In this document: one piece after another, positions 6,117 through 6,374 of the stretch
Layout of the letters: every line of letters starts with the position of its first letter
Position numbering within the stretch: the stretch's first letter is position 1
Assembly (NCBI RefSeq): GCF_039916245.1
Contig: NZ_JBDSLS010000303.1
Location: 1-6,374 of the forward strand
Direction of reading: 5' to 3'
DNA from: Gelidibacter sp039916245
GTDB lineage: Bacteria; Bacteroidota; Bacteroidia; Flavobacteriales; Flavobacteriaceae
Length of the DNA stretch: 6,374 nucleotides
The notes under the pieces: generated by a model
The model's input: only the letters and a program-made list of their open reading frames with translations
Database searches by the model: none
Told to the model about the DNA's origin: nothing
Program-made: the position numbers and the translations under genes

Positions 6117-6374
6117 ATGGCATTTATAGATTATTACAAAGTATTGGGCATTGACAAATCGGCTACAACGGCAGAGGTCAAAAAAGCTTATCGAAAATTG
6201 GCACGAAAACACCATCCCGATATTAATCCGAACGATAAAACCGCTGAGCATAAATTTAAGGAAATCAACGAGGCCAATGAAGTTCTGAGTGATCCAGAAA
6301 AACGAAAAAAATACGACAAGTACGGTAAAGACTGGCAGCAGGGCTATTCGATCATGATCGCGCCCGAAGGCACC
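6117..6374 (+). CDS. J-domain co-chaperone (DnaJ/CbpA-like), N-terminal part, with an odd tail
   Basis: The frame opens with a complete J domain, the module that stimulates the ATPase of DnaK (Hsp70). FIDYYKVLGI is at 3-12, the helix II run KKAYRKLARKHHPD at 22-35 contains the essential HPD at 33-35, and KFKEINEANEVLSDPEKRKKYDKYG is at 46-70. The ATG at 6117 matches the usual start of the family. The opening resembles the CbpA-like J proteins of flavobacteria, but no G/F-rich or C-terminal domain is reached, so DnaJ versus CbpA cannot be decided. The window ends at codon 86 with the frame open. Codons 75-86 (QGYSIMIAPEGT) do not look like the normal continuation and are encoded by abruptly GC-rich DNA (21 of 34 bases from 6341, against 16 of 40 just before). 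This tail may be foreign, so treat it with caution. Confidence 0.85.
   Translation, partial: MAFIDYYKVLGIDKSATTAEVKKAYRKLARKHHPDINPNDKTAEHKFKEINEANEVLSDPEKRKKYDKYGKDWQQGYSIMIAPEGT

Noticed and set aside
1..6374. tRNA, rRNA, insertion sequence, phage or defence genes
   Set aside because: No cloverleaf-like or rRNA sequence, transposase, integrase or terminal inverted repeat was seen; nearly all sequence is accounted for by recognised genes and short gaps.

Overview
The window looks like chromosomal DNA from a marine or soil member of the Flavobacteriaceae (Bacteroidota). The grounds are AT-rich sequence, A-rich leaders instead of Shine-Dalgarno sites, a Bacteroidota-type -7 element (TAnnTTTG) in front of the first gene, and proteins that read as flavobacterial versions of their families: a PafA-type phosphatase, short MlaE and MlaF proteins, a long DUF389 protein and a cysteine-free SprT-like protein. 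Most of the window is ordinary housekeeping and cell-envelope content. I found no defence, mobile, CRISPR or RNA-gene locus.

Layout, left to right. (1) The N-terminal 218 codons of a secreted PafA-like alkaline phosphatase lie on the minus strand (1-656). (2) A 114-bp divergent promoter region follows. (3) A two-gene plus-strand operon (771-2275) encodes the permease and ATPase of an MlaE/MlaF-type lipid transporter, joined by a TAATG stop/start overlap. (4) A 280-bp convergent intergenic region (2276-2555) holds eight copies of a 7-bp tandem repeat, a GC-rich hairpin, weak terminator-like structures and simple C/A/T-rich repeats. (5) A minus-strand series follows, transcribed as SprT-like metalloprotein (5905-5291), mannose-1-phosphate guanylyltransferase (5180-4098) and DUF389 membrane protein (4028-2556). 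(6) A 211-bp divergent region contains a 16-bp near-palindrome. (7) The start of a plus-strand J-domain co-chaperone (6117 to the window end) closes the window.

Functional links are loose. MlaEF (glycerophospholipid or sterol-type lipid trafficking to or from the outer membrane), mannose-1-phosphate guanylyltransferase (GDP-mannose for surface glycans) and the secreted phosphatase all concern the envelope. The SprT-like protein and J-domain protein are general housekeeping.

The points most worth a second look are these. The last 34 bases of the J-domain reading frame are abruptly GC-rich and encode a tail resembling the acyltransferase PEGT motif, which suggests a chimeric junction or an unusual protein. 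There is a 7-bp tandem repeat tract between convergent genes. Two copies of a small palindrome occur 93 bp apart; one encodes the PAKAG-containing C-terminus of the SprT-like protein and the other sits directly in front of the guanylyltransferase start codon.
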